Positions 6,199-13,855 of a DNA stretch of 20,518 bases are shown piece by piece. Made by a program: the position numbers and the translations under genes. The first letter of the stretch is position 1. Every line of letters begins with the position of its first letter. A model generated the notes under the pieces. It made no database searches, had not been told where the DNA came from, and was given only the letters and a program-made list of their open reading frames with translations. Source of the DNA: Spirochaetaceae bacterium UBA6089 (GTDB lineage: Bacteria; Spirochaetota; Spirochaetia; Treponematales; Rectinemataceae); assembly GCA_002435985.1 (NCBI GenBank), contig DIXD01000100.1, positions 1 through 20,518 of the forward strand. Direction: 5' to 3'.

Positions 6199-8334
6199 AT
6201 GGTTCACAAGAAATGGCTCGTCATCGGTATAATTCTCTTCGTGCTCGCCCTTCCTGTGTTTGCCCAGAGCTCTTCGGCGGATCCCACCGTGCAGATCACC
6301 CAGTTCATCTTCCAGCTGGCTGTCATTTTATTCGTGGCAAGGCTCGGTGGTATGGCGGCAGAGGCCATTTCTCAGCCTTCAGTGCTTGGGGAACTGCTTG
6401 TCGGCATCATCATCGGCCCCTATGCTCTCGGTGCCATGTCGCTTCCTGGTTTTCCTTCCGGGCTTTTCCCCATACAGGGGGGAGAGCCGATTTCTATGAT
6501 GCTGCAGGCCTTTGCCAACGTCGCCGCCATCATCCTTCTCTTCTCCAGTGGGCTTCAGACCGACCTCGACATGCTCTTGAAATATTCTGTAGCGGGGAGC
6601 ATCGTGGGGCTAGGCGGTGTCATATTCTCGTTCGGTTTTGGCCTTGTGATCGGTGCATTCTTTACCCATCAGGCGCTCTTTGCGCCCATAAATCTTTTTA
6701 TCGGCATCATGAGCACCGCGACGTCGGTGGGCATTACGGCACGCATTCTTTCGGATCGCAAAAAAATGGATTCGCCCGAGGGCGTGACCATTCTCGCCGC
6801 TGCGGTATTCGATGATGTGCTCGGCATTATTTTACTTGCCATCGTGCTCGGCATCGTCGCAGTCCTCGAGGGCAGTCAGTCGGGCGGTCTTTCCGCAGGG
6901 GCAATCGTCGGCATCGGGTTCAAGGCCTTTGGTCTCTGGCTCGGTTTTACTGCAGTCGGGCTTATCTTTTCCAAAAAGATCTCTAGTTTCCTAAAAAGGA
7001 TTGGTGGAGAAGGCCACTTCAACATCCTCGCGTTGGGACTTGCATTCTTCATCGCCGGCATCTTTGAGATGGAGGGGCTATCGATGATCATCGGGGCCTA
7101 CATCGTGGGCCTCAGCCTGTCCAAGACGGAGATCTCGTTTATTATCCAGGACAAGACGAAAGTTCTTTTCGAGTTCTTCGTACCGCTTTTCTTCGTCGTG
7201 ATGGGAATGCAGGTGCAGATCTCGAAAATTCTGGAGCCTTCGGTCCTGATCTTCGGACTCGCGTTTACTGTGGTCGCCATGCTCGCCAAAGTGGTGGGCT
7301 GCGGACTCCCTGCCCTCTTTCTCGGCTTCAACAAGATTGGAGCGTTGCGGATCGGCATCGGCATGATTCCTCGAGGCGAAGTCGCCCTCATCATTGCTGG
7401 CATAGGCCTCTCTTCGAAAATTGTAACTCAAGAGCAGTTCGGTGCATCCATACTCATGACGATTCTGACCACGGTCGCTGCACCTATCCTTCTCAACCTC
7501 GTGCTGGATAGAGGCGGTCGAGGTACCATAAAAGAAGCAAAAGCCACAACCTCGGAACAATTTGTCGTCGATCTGCCGACCAGCGAACTTGCGGAACTTT
7601 TGTCTTCATACCTGCTCGCAGACCTCCAACGCGAAGGGTTCTACGTCCAACTCATGAGCATCAGCGACGATATCTCCCATATCCGAAAAGGTGATATCTC
7701 CATATCGATGAAAATCAAGGGAAAACAGCTCATCTTGGAAGCTGCACCCGAAGACTTGCCCCTTGCGCGAATGATGCTGTACGAGACCATGGTCAAGCTC
7801 GATGCCAATCTCGACAAGCTCAAAGAAACGTACGATCCTTCCACAATGCGCAAAGAGCTCATTGTCGATAACTCTCGGAAGGATACAGCAACCTTCCGCA
7901 AAATTCTCGATCCCCGATGCATCGACATCGACATGAAGGCCACCACGAAAGAAGAGGCCATTGAAGAGCTCATCGATCTGCTCGATAGTATGTATTTTCT
8001 GAAGGACAAAGATAGGGTACTTGCCGATGTACTCGAGCGCGAGAAGAGCATGTCCACAGGCATGCAGAACGGCATCGCTCTTCCCCACGCGCGCACCGCC
8101 GGTGTCGACAAACCCGTCATGGCCATCGGCATTCACAAAAAAGGCATCGATTTTCAGACCATCGACGGCACGCCGGCCCACATCATCGCGCTCATCGCGA
8201 GCTCGGAGGGCGATCCGGCTCCCCACATGCAGCTACTCGCGAGCCTCGGCTCGACCCTTGGCTCCGACATTGTGCGGGAGAAACTTCTGCATGCGAAGAC
8301 GCGCGAAGAGGCCGCGCAAGTATTGGAATTGTAA
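6199..8334 (+). CDS. CPA2-family cation/proton antiporter fused to a PTS EIIA-type (type 2) domain
   Basis: The protein has 711 residues. Residues 1-22 look like a signal peptide ending PVFA. Residues about 35-437 form a Na+/H+ exchanger domain with the ion-binding double aspartate in AAVFDDVLGI (Asp205-Asp206) and the late-helix motif GMIPRGEVALI. Residues about 440-560 are a soluble linker of unknown fold. Residues about 565-711 resemble fructose/mannitol-type EIIA, with the phosphoryl-accepting histidine His630 in IALPHART. The protein would exchange Na+ or K+ for H+, with the EIIA module perhaps sensing PTS phosphorylation; no PTS genes are seen here. I chose the ATG at 6199 over 6187 because GGAG lies 6 nt before it, whereas 6187 has no ribosome site. 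Confidence 0.92.
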   Translation: MVHKKWLVIGIILFVLALPVFAQSSSADPTVQITQFIFQLAVILFVARLGGMAAEAISQPSVLGELLVGIIIGPYALGAMSLPGFPSGLFPIQGGEPISMMLQAFANVAAIILLFSSGLQTDLDMLLKYSVAGSIVGLGGVIFSFGFGLVIGAFFTHQALFAPINLFIGIMSTATSVGITARILSDRKKMDSPEGVTILAAAVFDDVLGIILLAIVLGIVAVLEGSQSGGLSAGAIVGIGFKAFGLWLGFTAVGLIFSKKISSFLKRIGGEGHFNILALGLAFFIAGIFEMEGLSMIIGAYIVGLSLSKTEISFIIQDKTKVLFEFFVPLFFVVMGMQVQISKILEPSVLIFGLAFTVVAMLAKVVGCGLPALFLGFNKIGALRIGIGMIPRGEVALIIAGIGLSSKIVTQEQFGASILMTILTTVAAPILLNLVLDRGGRGTIKEAKATTSEQFVVDLPTSELAELLSSYLLADLQREGFYVQLMSISDDISHIRKGDISISMKIKGKQLILEAAPEDLPLARMMLYETMVKLDANLDKLKETYDPSTMRKELIVDNSRKDTATFRKILDPRCIDIDMKATTKEEAIEELIDLLDSMYFLKDKDRVLADVLEREKSMSTGMQNGIALPHARTAGVDKPVMAIGIHKKGIDFQTIDGTPAHIIALIASSEGDPAPHMQLLASLGSTLGSDIVREKLLHAKTREEAAQVLEL

Positions 8335-8406
8335 GGAAGACATGCAAAGACAATTGCAGTGAAGGCCTCCCGAACCTTGTTCAATGCAATGGGAGCATGA
8401 TGCCTC

Positions 8407-8440
8407 GTCTAAGCCCGGATGAGCTTGAACGGGCTTGGGC
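8407..8440 (+). terminator. candidate terminator hairpin after the antiporter gene
   Basis: AAGCCCG (8411-8417) pairs with CGGGCTT (8430-8436). With G-U pairs the stem extends to 8407/8440, about 11 bp around a 12-nt loop. TCAGTTTCTT follows on the plus strand, a modest U-rich tail. It lies between the convergent antiporter and GGDEF genes. On the minus strand there is no T tract, so it is more likely a plus-strand terminator. The rest of 8335-8465 shows nothing clear. Confidence 0.42.
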
Positions 8441-8465
8441 TCAGTTTCTTAAGCGCTTCGTACCG

Positions 8466-10226
8466 TCACACAACCACACTGCAGTTTTTGCCGCGTCTCT
8501 TGGCTTTGTACATGGCGGCATCTGCGCGGGATAAAAGCGTGTCGATAGTGTCTTCGGCTTCGAGCCCAGCGACACCCACGCTGATGGTTGCCCCAAGACT
8601 TTCCCCATTGATGACTCGGAGACTCTCGGTCTCGAAGTGCGTGCGAATTCGTTCGGCGATGCGGAGTGCATCTTGTTTTTCGACCTTCGGCATATATACG
8701 ACCATTTCATCGCCGCCATAGAGACACACACTGTCCGTTTCCCTCGTGCAGGTACGAATTGAATGCGCGAGAGAGACGAGTATATCGTCGCCCACCTCGT
8801 GTCCAAAGCTGTCATTGATTGACTTGAAGTCGTCGATATCGAGCATGATGACCGAGAGCAGCTCTCCGTGCTGGTGTGCATGCTTCATCGCCTTTGGAAG
8901 CTCCATCATCAGATAGCGTCTGTTTCTAAGCCCCGTCAGGGAATCTGTCAAACTCAGCTCACGGAAATGACTCTGGGCCGCCTCAAGATGCTTCTTCTCG
9001 ACTTCAAGATACTTGAACCGATCGGCGAGGGCTATGGCGAGGAACATAGATTCGAATGCAATGCCGATCGACATTGCATTGGTGGTAACACCATTGACGG
9101 GAAGCACTTTCAGCCCCATGAGCGCAAATACCAGCCCGCCGACGACGAGGATAAACCACGCCACAAGATAATACCTGGCAGGGCTATATCCCTGTTTGAT
9201 GCGCAGCACCGCAGCGATCGTCACAAGCACAGCGGCGATGATGCCGAGATAATGAGAGAGCACGAACGCCACATCATCCAAGCCCGCGATCGCCGCAACC
9301 GAGATTAAGCTCCCCAACACCGCCACCGTTGCCAGAACATAAAAAAGTGGCTTGCTCCCTCTCCTTATATCTAAAAAGGAAATCGTAAATACGATGCTCC
9401 ATGTGATAAACTGTCCCACCCATATCCAAAGCATCATCTGATCAAAGCCGGGCCTCGTACCGAAGAAGGCTTTTGCGAAGCCCTGCAGATAAAAAATCCA
9501 GAGTCCAATCGCGACATTGTGGAAAATAAAGTAGAGATAAGAAGAGTAATGAAAGGACAAAAGTAGAAAAATGCTGTAGACGATCATCGCAACGATTATG
9601 CCGAACAAGAGGCCATACCCAAAAAAACTTCTCGCCTGCTCTTTGTAGAAGGATATGGCTGTGACCAGCGCAATGTTCATGAGCACATCGGTGGTGCTTG
9701 CAATACGCAGATAGCAGGGCTCTCCCCGAAAGGCCTCTGGGGGAAGAGTAAAAAAATAATAGCGCGAAGGGGGCTCTGTAGGATCCGACTTAACTCTTGC
9801 CCCCAACGCAAAGCGATCAAAGCCTCCCTCAGGCCGTGGGACATAGAGCTCGACATGATCGAGAATAATAGAAAAACTCGGTTTTACGAGTAAAAGCCAC
9901 TGAATAGTCCGATCTTCCGCCTTGCTGCCTAGCCCATAGCCTGGCCCAAGCCTATCCAGAGGGATCGTAAACCTAAGCCATGAGGCGGGAGCATGCTTGC
10001 CCGCCCAGATCGGCCTTCCCCCCACCGGCGAAAAATGCGAGGAGAACTCCGGGGCGCTTACCTCGTCGATTTCGAGCGCCGGATCGGCATCAAAGTAGTA
10101 GTCGCTTATGTGTGCAAGGTCTATGATCGACGAAATCTTTTCTTGCGAAGTAATCCTCTGAGGACACATACAGACTATCGCGACAAAAAAAAGAAGGGAA
10201 AGCAAGGCTTTATATTTTGTGACCAT
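8466..10226 (-). CDS. 7TMR-DISM receptor diguanylate cyclase (GGDEF variant GGDEM)
   Basis: The protein has 586 residues. A signal peptide (about 1-28) is followed by an extracytoplasmic 7TMR-DISMED2-like beta domain (about 35-180). Seven or so membrane helices of 7TMR-DISM type span about 195-400, a short coiled linker follows (405-422), and the GGDEF domain ends the chain (about 425-586). The domain should make cyclic di-GMP from GTP. The signature reads GGDEM (504-508), so the usual final Phe is Met while the metal-binding acidic residues are kept. The product-inhibition site RETD (495-498) lies at the canonical five-residue distance. The extracellular ligand of this receptor class is usually a carbohydrate-like or unknown small molecule. 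It has its own strong promoter and no Shine-Dalgarno sequence. Confidence 0.92.
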   Translation of the reverse strand: MVTKYKALLSLLFFVAIVCMCPQRITSQEKISSIIDLAHISDYYFDADPALEIDEVSAPEFSSHFSPVGGRPIWAGKHAPASWLRFTIPLDRLGPGYGLGSKAEDRTIQWLLLVKPSFSIILDHVELYVPRPEGGFDRFALGARVKSDPTEPPSRYYFFTLPPEAFRGEPCYLRIASTTDVLMNIALVTAISFYKEQARSFFGYGLLFGIIVAMIVYSIFLLLSFHYSSYLYFIFHNVAIGLWIFYLQGFAKAFFGTRPGFDQMMLWIWVGQFITWSIVFTISFLDIRRGSKPLFYVLATVAVLGSLISVAAIAGLDDVAFVLSHYLGIIAAVLVTIAAVLRIKQGYSPARYYLVAWFILVVGGLVFALMGLKVLPVNGVTTNAMSIGIAFESMFLAIALADRFKYLEVEKKHLEAAQSHFRELSLTDSLTGLRNRRYLMMELPKAMKHAHQHGELLSVIMLDIDDFKSINDSFGHEVGDDILVSLAHSIRTCTRETDSVCLYGGDEMVVYMPKVEKQDALRIAERIRTHFETESLRVINGESLGATISVGVAGLEAEDTIDTLLSRADAAMYKAKRRGKNCSVVV

Positions 10227-10235
10227 TTGACAGAG

Positions 10236-10264
10236 AGTATAGACAAAAAACCTCTACTTGTGAA
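10236..10264 (-). promoter_or_regulatory. strong candidate sigma70 promoter of the 7TMR-DISM GGDEF gene, leaderless geometry
   Basis: On the minus strand TTCACA (10259-10264) precedes TATACT (10236-10241) by exactly 17 nt, and each matches five of six consensus bases. The start codon ATG (10224-10226) begins only 9 nt after the -10 box, leaving no room for a ribosome-binding site downstream of the expected transcription start. Confidence 0.6.
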
Positions 10265-10299
10265 GTTATTTTTTCTCCATTATCTCCGATCTCCATGTT

Positions 10300-11820
10300 T
10301 CAGCTTTCTACTCTGTTTCGCCCCCTATTCTTCGCCTGATAGAGCGCCCGATCTGCGGCTACCAACAGCGTATCGACGTTGTGGCCGCATTCTCCGGCCT
10401 CGCAGCAAGAAAGACCAATAGATACCGTCACTTTTATGGAGATCATCCGTTCTTCCATTGCAATACCCTCAATCCCTTGGCGAATGCCCTCGGCAATCTC
10501 CTTCGCTTGCTGATTTTGGGTGTTTCGTAAGAAAACAACAAACTCCTCGCCTCCGTAGCGCCCTGCAAAACCGAAACCCCTGCCCCTGCGTTTGATGACG
10601 CGCCCCACTGCCGAAAGCACTCTATCGCCGATCACATGGCCGAACTGGTCATTCACGGTTTTGAAGTGATCCACATCAATCATAAGCATGGAAATAGCTG
10701 TTTGTCTTCTTTGCGCGCGGGCGAGCTCCTTCTCCGCCTGCTCCATAAAGCGGCGTCGGTTGTAAAGACCTGTAAGCACGTCAAAATTCGCTAGTTTTCT
10801 TAAGCGCCTCATGAGAAGCCGACTTTGGGTTATATCTCTGAATATATAAATCTTTCCTAATTGTAACCGGCCTTCGTAAATCTGCGTAACCTTGCCCTCG
10901 TAGTATCGCCTGGAATTTGACAGCTCCACCACTTTTTCGATATTCTGATTTTTCGCCGAACCGAACAGAGCGGCATCGGAGGTAGAGGATACCGGTTTGC
11001 CGATGAAGTTCGTATCGAGCCACAGAAAAATTTTCTGCGCCGCGGCATTAAATCCCGAAATTCTGCCGTCTCGATCAAGCACCAGCACCCCGTCGTCGAT
11101 ACTTGCAAAAATCGAATACAGCAGCACTTCTTCGGACCCCAGCGCTCCGAAACGGAATACTGCGATGGCAATAAAAAAAGTCGAAACTGCAATACCGAAG
11201 GGCCCCAAATCGATGTTATACGGAGAAAGCCCAAGTTGATACGCCCCGATCCATGGTACAAGATTCAAGGTTCCCAAAAGCATCCAGAAACTGTCGGTGA
11301 GATACGACCTGCCTTGCCTGAGCCAGGCACGAAACTGAAGGAAAAAACTTAAAGCTATCAGGAGCAACTGATAACCAGTATACACCCAATACCAAGGGCC
11401 TTTGTCTAGAATGACCAGATAATGTCCATCTACTTCGATCAGGTTTAACGACTTGTAATAGAGGCTTTGGTACTCCTGCGAGGCAACTAAAAAAAGCGTG
11501 ACAGCCGGCACGACAAAGAGAAGGACCTTCATTCTAAATCGAGGAACGCGATGATGCCACAGCTTCCAAGAGAGCAAAAACCAAAATGAACTGATAAATG
11601 ACAGTCCAAAATATTCAAACGTAAGCCAGAACCGAACATCAACTAAAGAACCAGTACCCAGCTCCGAGGCATATCCAAAAATGTAGAAAAACGTACAGAG
11701 CACCACGAAGAAAAAATATTGCGCCAATTGTCCTTTCTGACGTATAGCCGAATAGATGACGAGCAATCCAACCACTGCGCTTTCTGCGTACAATATTGTG
11801 CGCAACGTATCTATACTCAT
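10300..11820 (-). CDS. membrane diguanylate cyclase: 7TM (histidine-kinase N-terminal type) + PAS + GGDEF
   Basis: The protein has 506 residues. Seven hydrophobic helices occupy about 8-228, in the pattern of the 7TM region often found at the N-terminus of sensor kinases (FGYASELG and FWLTFEYFGLSF are typical). A PAS-like domain follows (about 235-335; DDGVLVLDRDGRISGFNAAA), then a GGDEF domain (about 340-506) with an intact GGEEF (423-427). The position of the inhibitory RxxD site reads RGFG (414-417), so product inhibition is probably lost. It should produce cyclic di-GMP in response to a membrane or cytoplasmic signal. It lies 68 nt after the regulator gene and 73 nt before the other GGDEF gene, all on the same strand. 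TAGAAT about 20 nt upstream may be a -10 box. Confidence 0.9.
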   Translation of the reverse strand: MSIDTLRTILYAESAVVGLLVIYSAIRQKGQLAQYFFFVVLCTFFYIFGYASELGTGSLVDVRFWLTFEYFGLSFISSFWFLLSWKLWHHRVPRFRMKVLLFVVPAVTLFLVASQEYQSLYYKSLNLIEVDGHYLVILDKGPWYWVYTGYQLLLIALSFFLQFRAWLRQGRSYLTDSFWMLLGTLNLVPWIGAYQLGLSPYNIDLGPFGIAVSTFFIAIAVFRFGALGSEEVLLYSIFASIDDGVLVLDRDGRISGFNAAAQKIFLWLDTNFIGKPVSSTSDAALFGSAKNQNIEKVVELSNSRRYYEGKVTQIYEGRLQLGKIYIFRDITQSRLLMRRLRKLANFDVLTGLYNRRRFMEQAEKELARAQRRQTAISMLMIDVDHFKTVNDQFGHVIGDRVLSAVGRVIKRRGRGFGFAGRYGGEEFVVFLRNTQNQQAKEIAEGIRQGIEGIAMEERMISIKVTVSIGLSCCEAGECGHNVDTLLVAADRALYQAKNRGRNRVES

Positions 11821-11888
11821 ACCACTTTGTTCCGACTTTTATTCTAGGGGAAGAACAACAAATATGCTAGTCTTTGTGTATTATACAT

Positions 11889-12737
11889 TCAGAGACGATG
11901 GGTGGCCTGCATCGAGCGCTCAAGGGCGGTGATCGCGCCATCGAGGTCGTGGGAAATAAGCACATTGAAGAGAACGTCTACGGCGGTGAGTTGGCTGATG
12001 CGCGAGAGCTCCGCCGCGCTTCGGTATATCCTCTCCACTGGAGGAATTTCGAGGATGAGATCCGAGTAGTCGCGCAGGCGATTCTGGCCGACCATGGTCA
12101 TTGCGATGAGAAAGCAGCCCCGCGCTTTCGTCTGAGCCGCAACCTCCACCATCTCCTCGGTCTCCCCCGAATAGGAGATGACAAAGGCGATATCGGTCGG
12201 GCGCAAAGAACATGCGGCGGTGATCTGAGCGTGGGTATCGAAAAGATACGAGCTTGGTATGCCGATGCGCGTCAGTTTTTGGTGCAAGTCCGAGGCCACG
12301 AGCCCCGAAGCGCCGATGCCGAATATCGCGGTCATGCCTGCCGACCGAATCCGTTCGGCCGCCTCTTCCACAGCCTTAGGATCGAGCGTCTGTGCGAGTG
12401 CGTTCATTGTGCGCCGCACGGCCTCGATCATGTCGTGAAGCGCGCGGGTACCGGGCGTCTGAGATTCAAGTTCCAGGTCGGGCAAATATTTCTCTCCCCA
12501 GCCCTGATATACATCCTTCGCGAGCCATATCTTGAAATCCGTGTATTTGCCTGCGCCTATATGCTTACAGAAGCGAACGACGGCGGCGGGACTTGTGCCT
12601 GCCTGGCGAGCCAGCTCACTGATATTGAGGTGCAGAACCTTCTGAGGAGAGGCCTGTATGAAGACCGCGATTTTGCGCTCCGCATCCGCAAGCTCTGGCA
12701 TTGTCGCCACAATCGTGTCAATTGCGCCCTGATACAT
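11889..12737 (-). CDS. RpiR/MurR-family transcriptional regulator (HTH + SIS)
   Basis: The protein has 282 residues. The N-terminal winged helix-turn-helix of RpiR type spans about 1-75, with LNISELARQAGTSPAAVVRFC as the recognition region. A SIS sugar-isomerase-like domain covers about 120-260, with IFGIGASGLVASDL and VISYSGETEEMVE as the phosphosugar-binding loops. RpiR regulators sense phosphosugars; E. coli MurR, the neighbour of murQ, responds to MurNAc-6-phosphate. The start overlaps the end of murQ by 20 nt, and a GAGGTG ribosome site lies inside murQ, so the two are translationally linked. It probably represses both murQ and the divergent transporter operon. The effector is inferred from context only. 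Confidence 0.88.
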   Translation of the reverse strand: MYQGAIDTIVATMPELADAERKIAVFIQASPQKVLHLNISELARQAGTSPAAVVRFCKHIGAGKYTDFKIWLAKDVYQGWGEKYLPDLELESQTPGTRALHDMIEAVRRTMNALAQTLDPKAVEEAAERIRSAGMTAIFGIGASGLVASDLHQKLTRIGIPSSYLFDTHAQITAACSLRPTDIAFVISYSGETEEMVEVAAQTKARGCFLIAMTMVGQNRLRDYSDLILEIPPVERIYRSAAELSRISQLTAVDVLFNVLISHDLDGAITALERSMQATHRL

Positions 12738-13674
12738 CTCGTTTTCTCACCTCATCTGAATGGATGCGCATTGCATCGGAAAGACGGCCCTGCCCGCGCA
12801 AAAGGAGCCTGTCTGCCTCCTCCGCCCCAATACCGAGTGCGATCATGAGGATGGCAATTTTCGGCTTACCGCCAGAAGCCAAAAACGCCGCCTCGGCCTC
12901 GTCCTTCGTACAGCCCGTCGCCTGACGGATGAGACGCTTCGAACGCTCCACCAGCTTGCGGTTGACAGGCATCAAGTCCACCATAAGATTGCCATATACT
13001 TTGCCTATGCGGATCATGCTTGTCGTCGTAAGCATGTTGAGCACAAGTTTCTGTGCCGTGCCTGCCTTCATTCGGGTGGATCCAGTAATGACCTCGGGCC
13101 CCACCTCGATGAGTATTTTATGCTGGGCGATGTCGAAGGTCTTCGATTCTCGGTTGCAGGAGATCGCGCCCACCGCAGCCCCCAAAGCCTTGGCATACCG
13201 CATTGCACCGAGCACATAGGGCGCAGAGCCCGAAGCGGTGATGCCCACGAGTACATCCTTGGCAGAGAAATTGATCTCGCGGAGAGCGTTCTCTCCTCCC
13301 TCGGGATCGTCCTCAGCCTTTTCAATCGAATTGCGGAGGGCTGCATCCCCCCCTGCGATGAGGCCCACAACCATCCCCGGAGGAACGCCGAAGGTCGGAG
13401 GACACTCGGACGCGTCGAGCACCCCAAGCCTTCCTGATGTCCCGGCACCAATGTAGACAAGCCTCCCCCCCGCGGTGAAGGCGTGGACGATATCTTCGAC
13501 GAGGGCTGCGATACTCGGCAGTGTCTTTTCCACCGCGAACGGCACGCCCTTATCTTCTTCATTTATTATACGCAAAATCTCAATCACCGGGAGCGCGTCG
13601 ATATTCGCGGAGCGCGCGTTGCGCGATTCCGTGGGCGCGTGTTCCAAATACTCATCGATCGAATGAATGTCCAT
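12718..13674 (-). CDS. murQ: N-acetylmuramic acid 6-phosphate etherase
   Basis: The protein has 318 residues, close to the usual 300. MurQ removes the D-lactyl ether from MurNAc-6-phosphate, giving GlcNAc-6-phosphate and D-lactate, in cytosolic peptidoglycan recycling or salvage. The signature LVYIGAGTSGRLGVLDASE (72-90) ends in the likely catalytic Glu90, and the second acid is probably Glu121 in EKAEDDPEGG. The SIS substrate loop ITASGSAPYVLGA and the block GSTRMKAGTAQKLVLNM also match. The C-terminal helical part (SGGKPKIAILMI) is typical. GAGG lies 6 nt before the ATG. It is divergent from the transporter operon and first in an operon with the RpiR-type regulator. Confidence 0.97.
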   Translation of the reverse strand: MDIHSIDEYLEHAPTESRNARSANIDALPVIEILRIINEEDKGVPFAVEKTLPSIAALVEDIVHAFTAGGRLVYIGAGTSGRLGVLDASECPPTFGVPPGMVVGLIAGGDAALRNSIEKAEDDPEGGENALREINFSAKDVLVGITASGSAPYVLGAMRYAKALGAAVGAISCNRESKTFDIAQHKILIEVGPEVITGSTRMKAGTAQKLVLNMLTTTSMIRIGKVYGNLMVDLMPVNRKLVERSKRLIRQATGCTKDEAEAAFLASGGKPKIAILMIALGIGAEEADRLLLRGQGRLSDAMRIHSDEVRKRDVSGRN

Positions 13675-13712
13675 AGGAGGCCTCTATCGTATCCTACTGC
13701 TTCTCTAGGATG

Positions 13713-13741
13713 AATATATCATGTCCGAATTCCAATATGAA
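13713..13741 (-). promoter_or_regulatory. candidate murQ promoter
   Basis: On the minus strand TTCATA (13736-13741) and TATATT (13713-13718) are 17 nt apart. The leader to the murQ ATG would be about 32 nt and contains the GAGG ribosome site. The match is moderate. Confidence 0.4.
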
Positions 13742-13748
13742 GCATGTT

Positions 13749-13765
13749 ATGAAAAATTTTTTTAT
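13749..13765. promoter_or_regulatory. candidate operator: A/T-rich near-palindrome between the divergent promoters
   Basis: ATGAAAAATTTTTTTAT is a near-perfect 17-nt palindrome: one symmetric pair is mismatched and the centre is odd. It sits between the inferred murQ and transporter promoters, where a single regulator could control both. The RpiR-type protein encoded here is the obvious candidate binder. A/T runs form such palindromes by chance, so confidence is low. Confidence 0.3.
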
Positions 13766-13785
13766 CTCTATTCTTAATTTTGTTC

Positions 13786-13813
13786 TTGACATCTAAAAAA
13801 TACCTTATAAAAT
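13786..13813 (+). promoter_or_regulatory. sigma70-type promoter of the sugar ABC transporter operon
   Basis: A perfect TTGACA (13786-13791) is followed after 16 nt by TAAAAT (13808-13813), in an A/T-rich stretch. The leader of about 35 nt ends with AGGAGG (13846-13851), 4 nt before the ATG at 13856. This is the best consensus promoter and ribosome site in the window, fitting a highly made binding protein. In 13675-13855 I see only this, the murQ promoter and the palindrome. Confidence 0.65.
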
Positions 13814-13855
13814 GAAAATATCTTTTACGATTTGAGCTATTGTTTAGGAGGTTGT

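Noticed and set aside
11874..12848. Long plus-strand open frame opposite the regulator gene
   Set aside because: It is a shadow of the RpiR-type regulator and murQ on the minus strand, Arg/His/Cys-rich with no recognisable domain. The minus frames have complete HTH, SIS and MurQ motifs.
13832..13855. Earlier ATG for the solute-binding protein
   Set aside because: It would place eight residues before a standard signal peptide and include the AGGAGG ribosome site inside the coding sequence.
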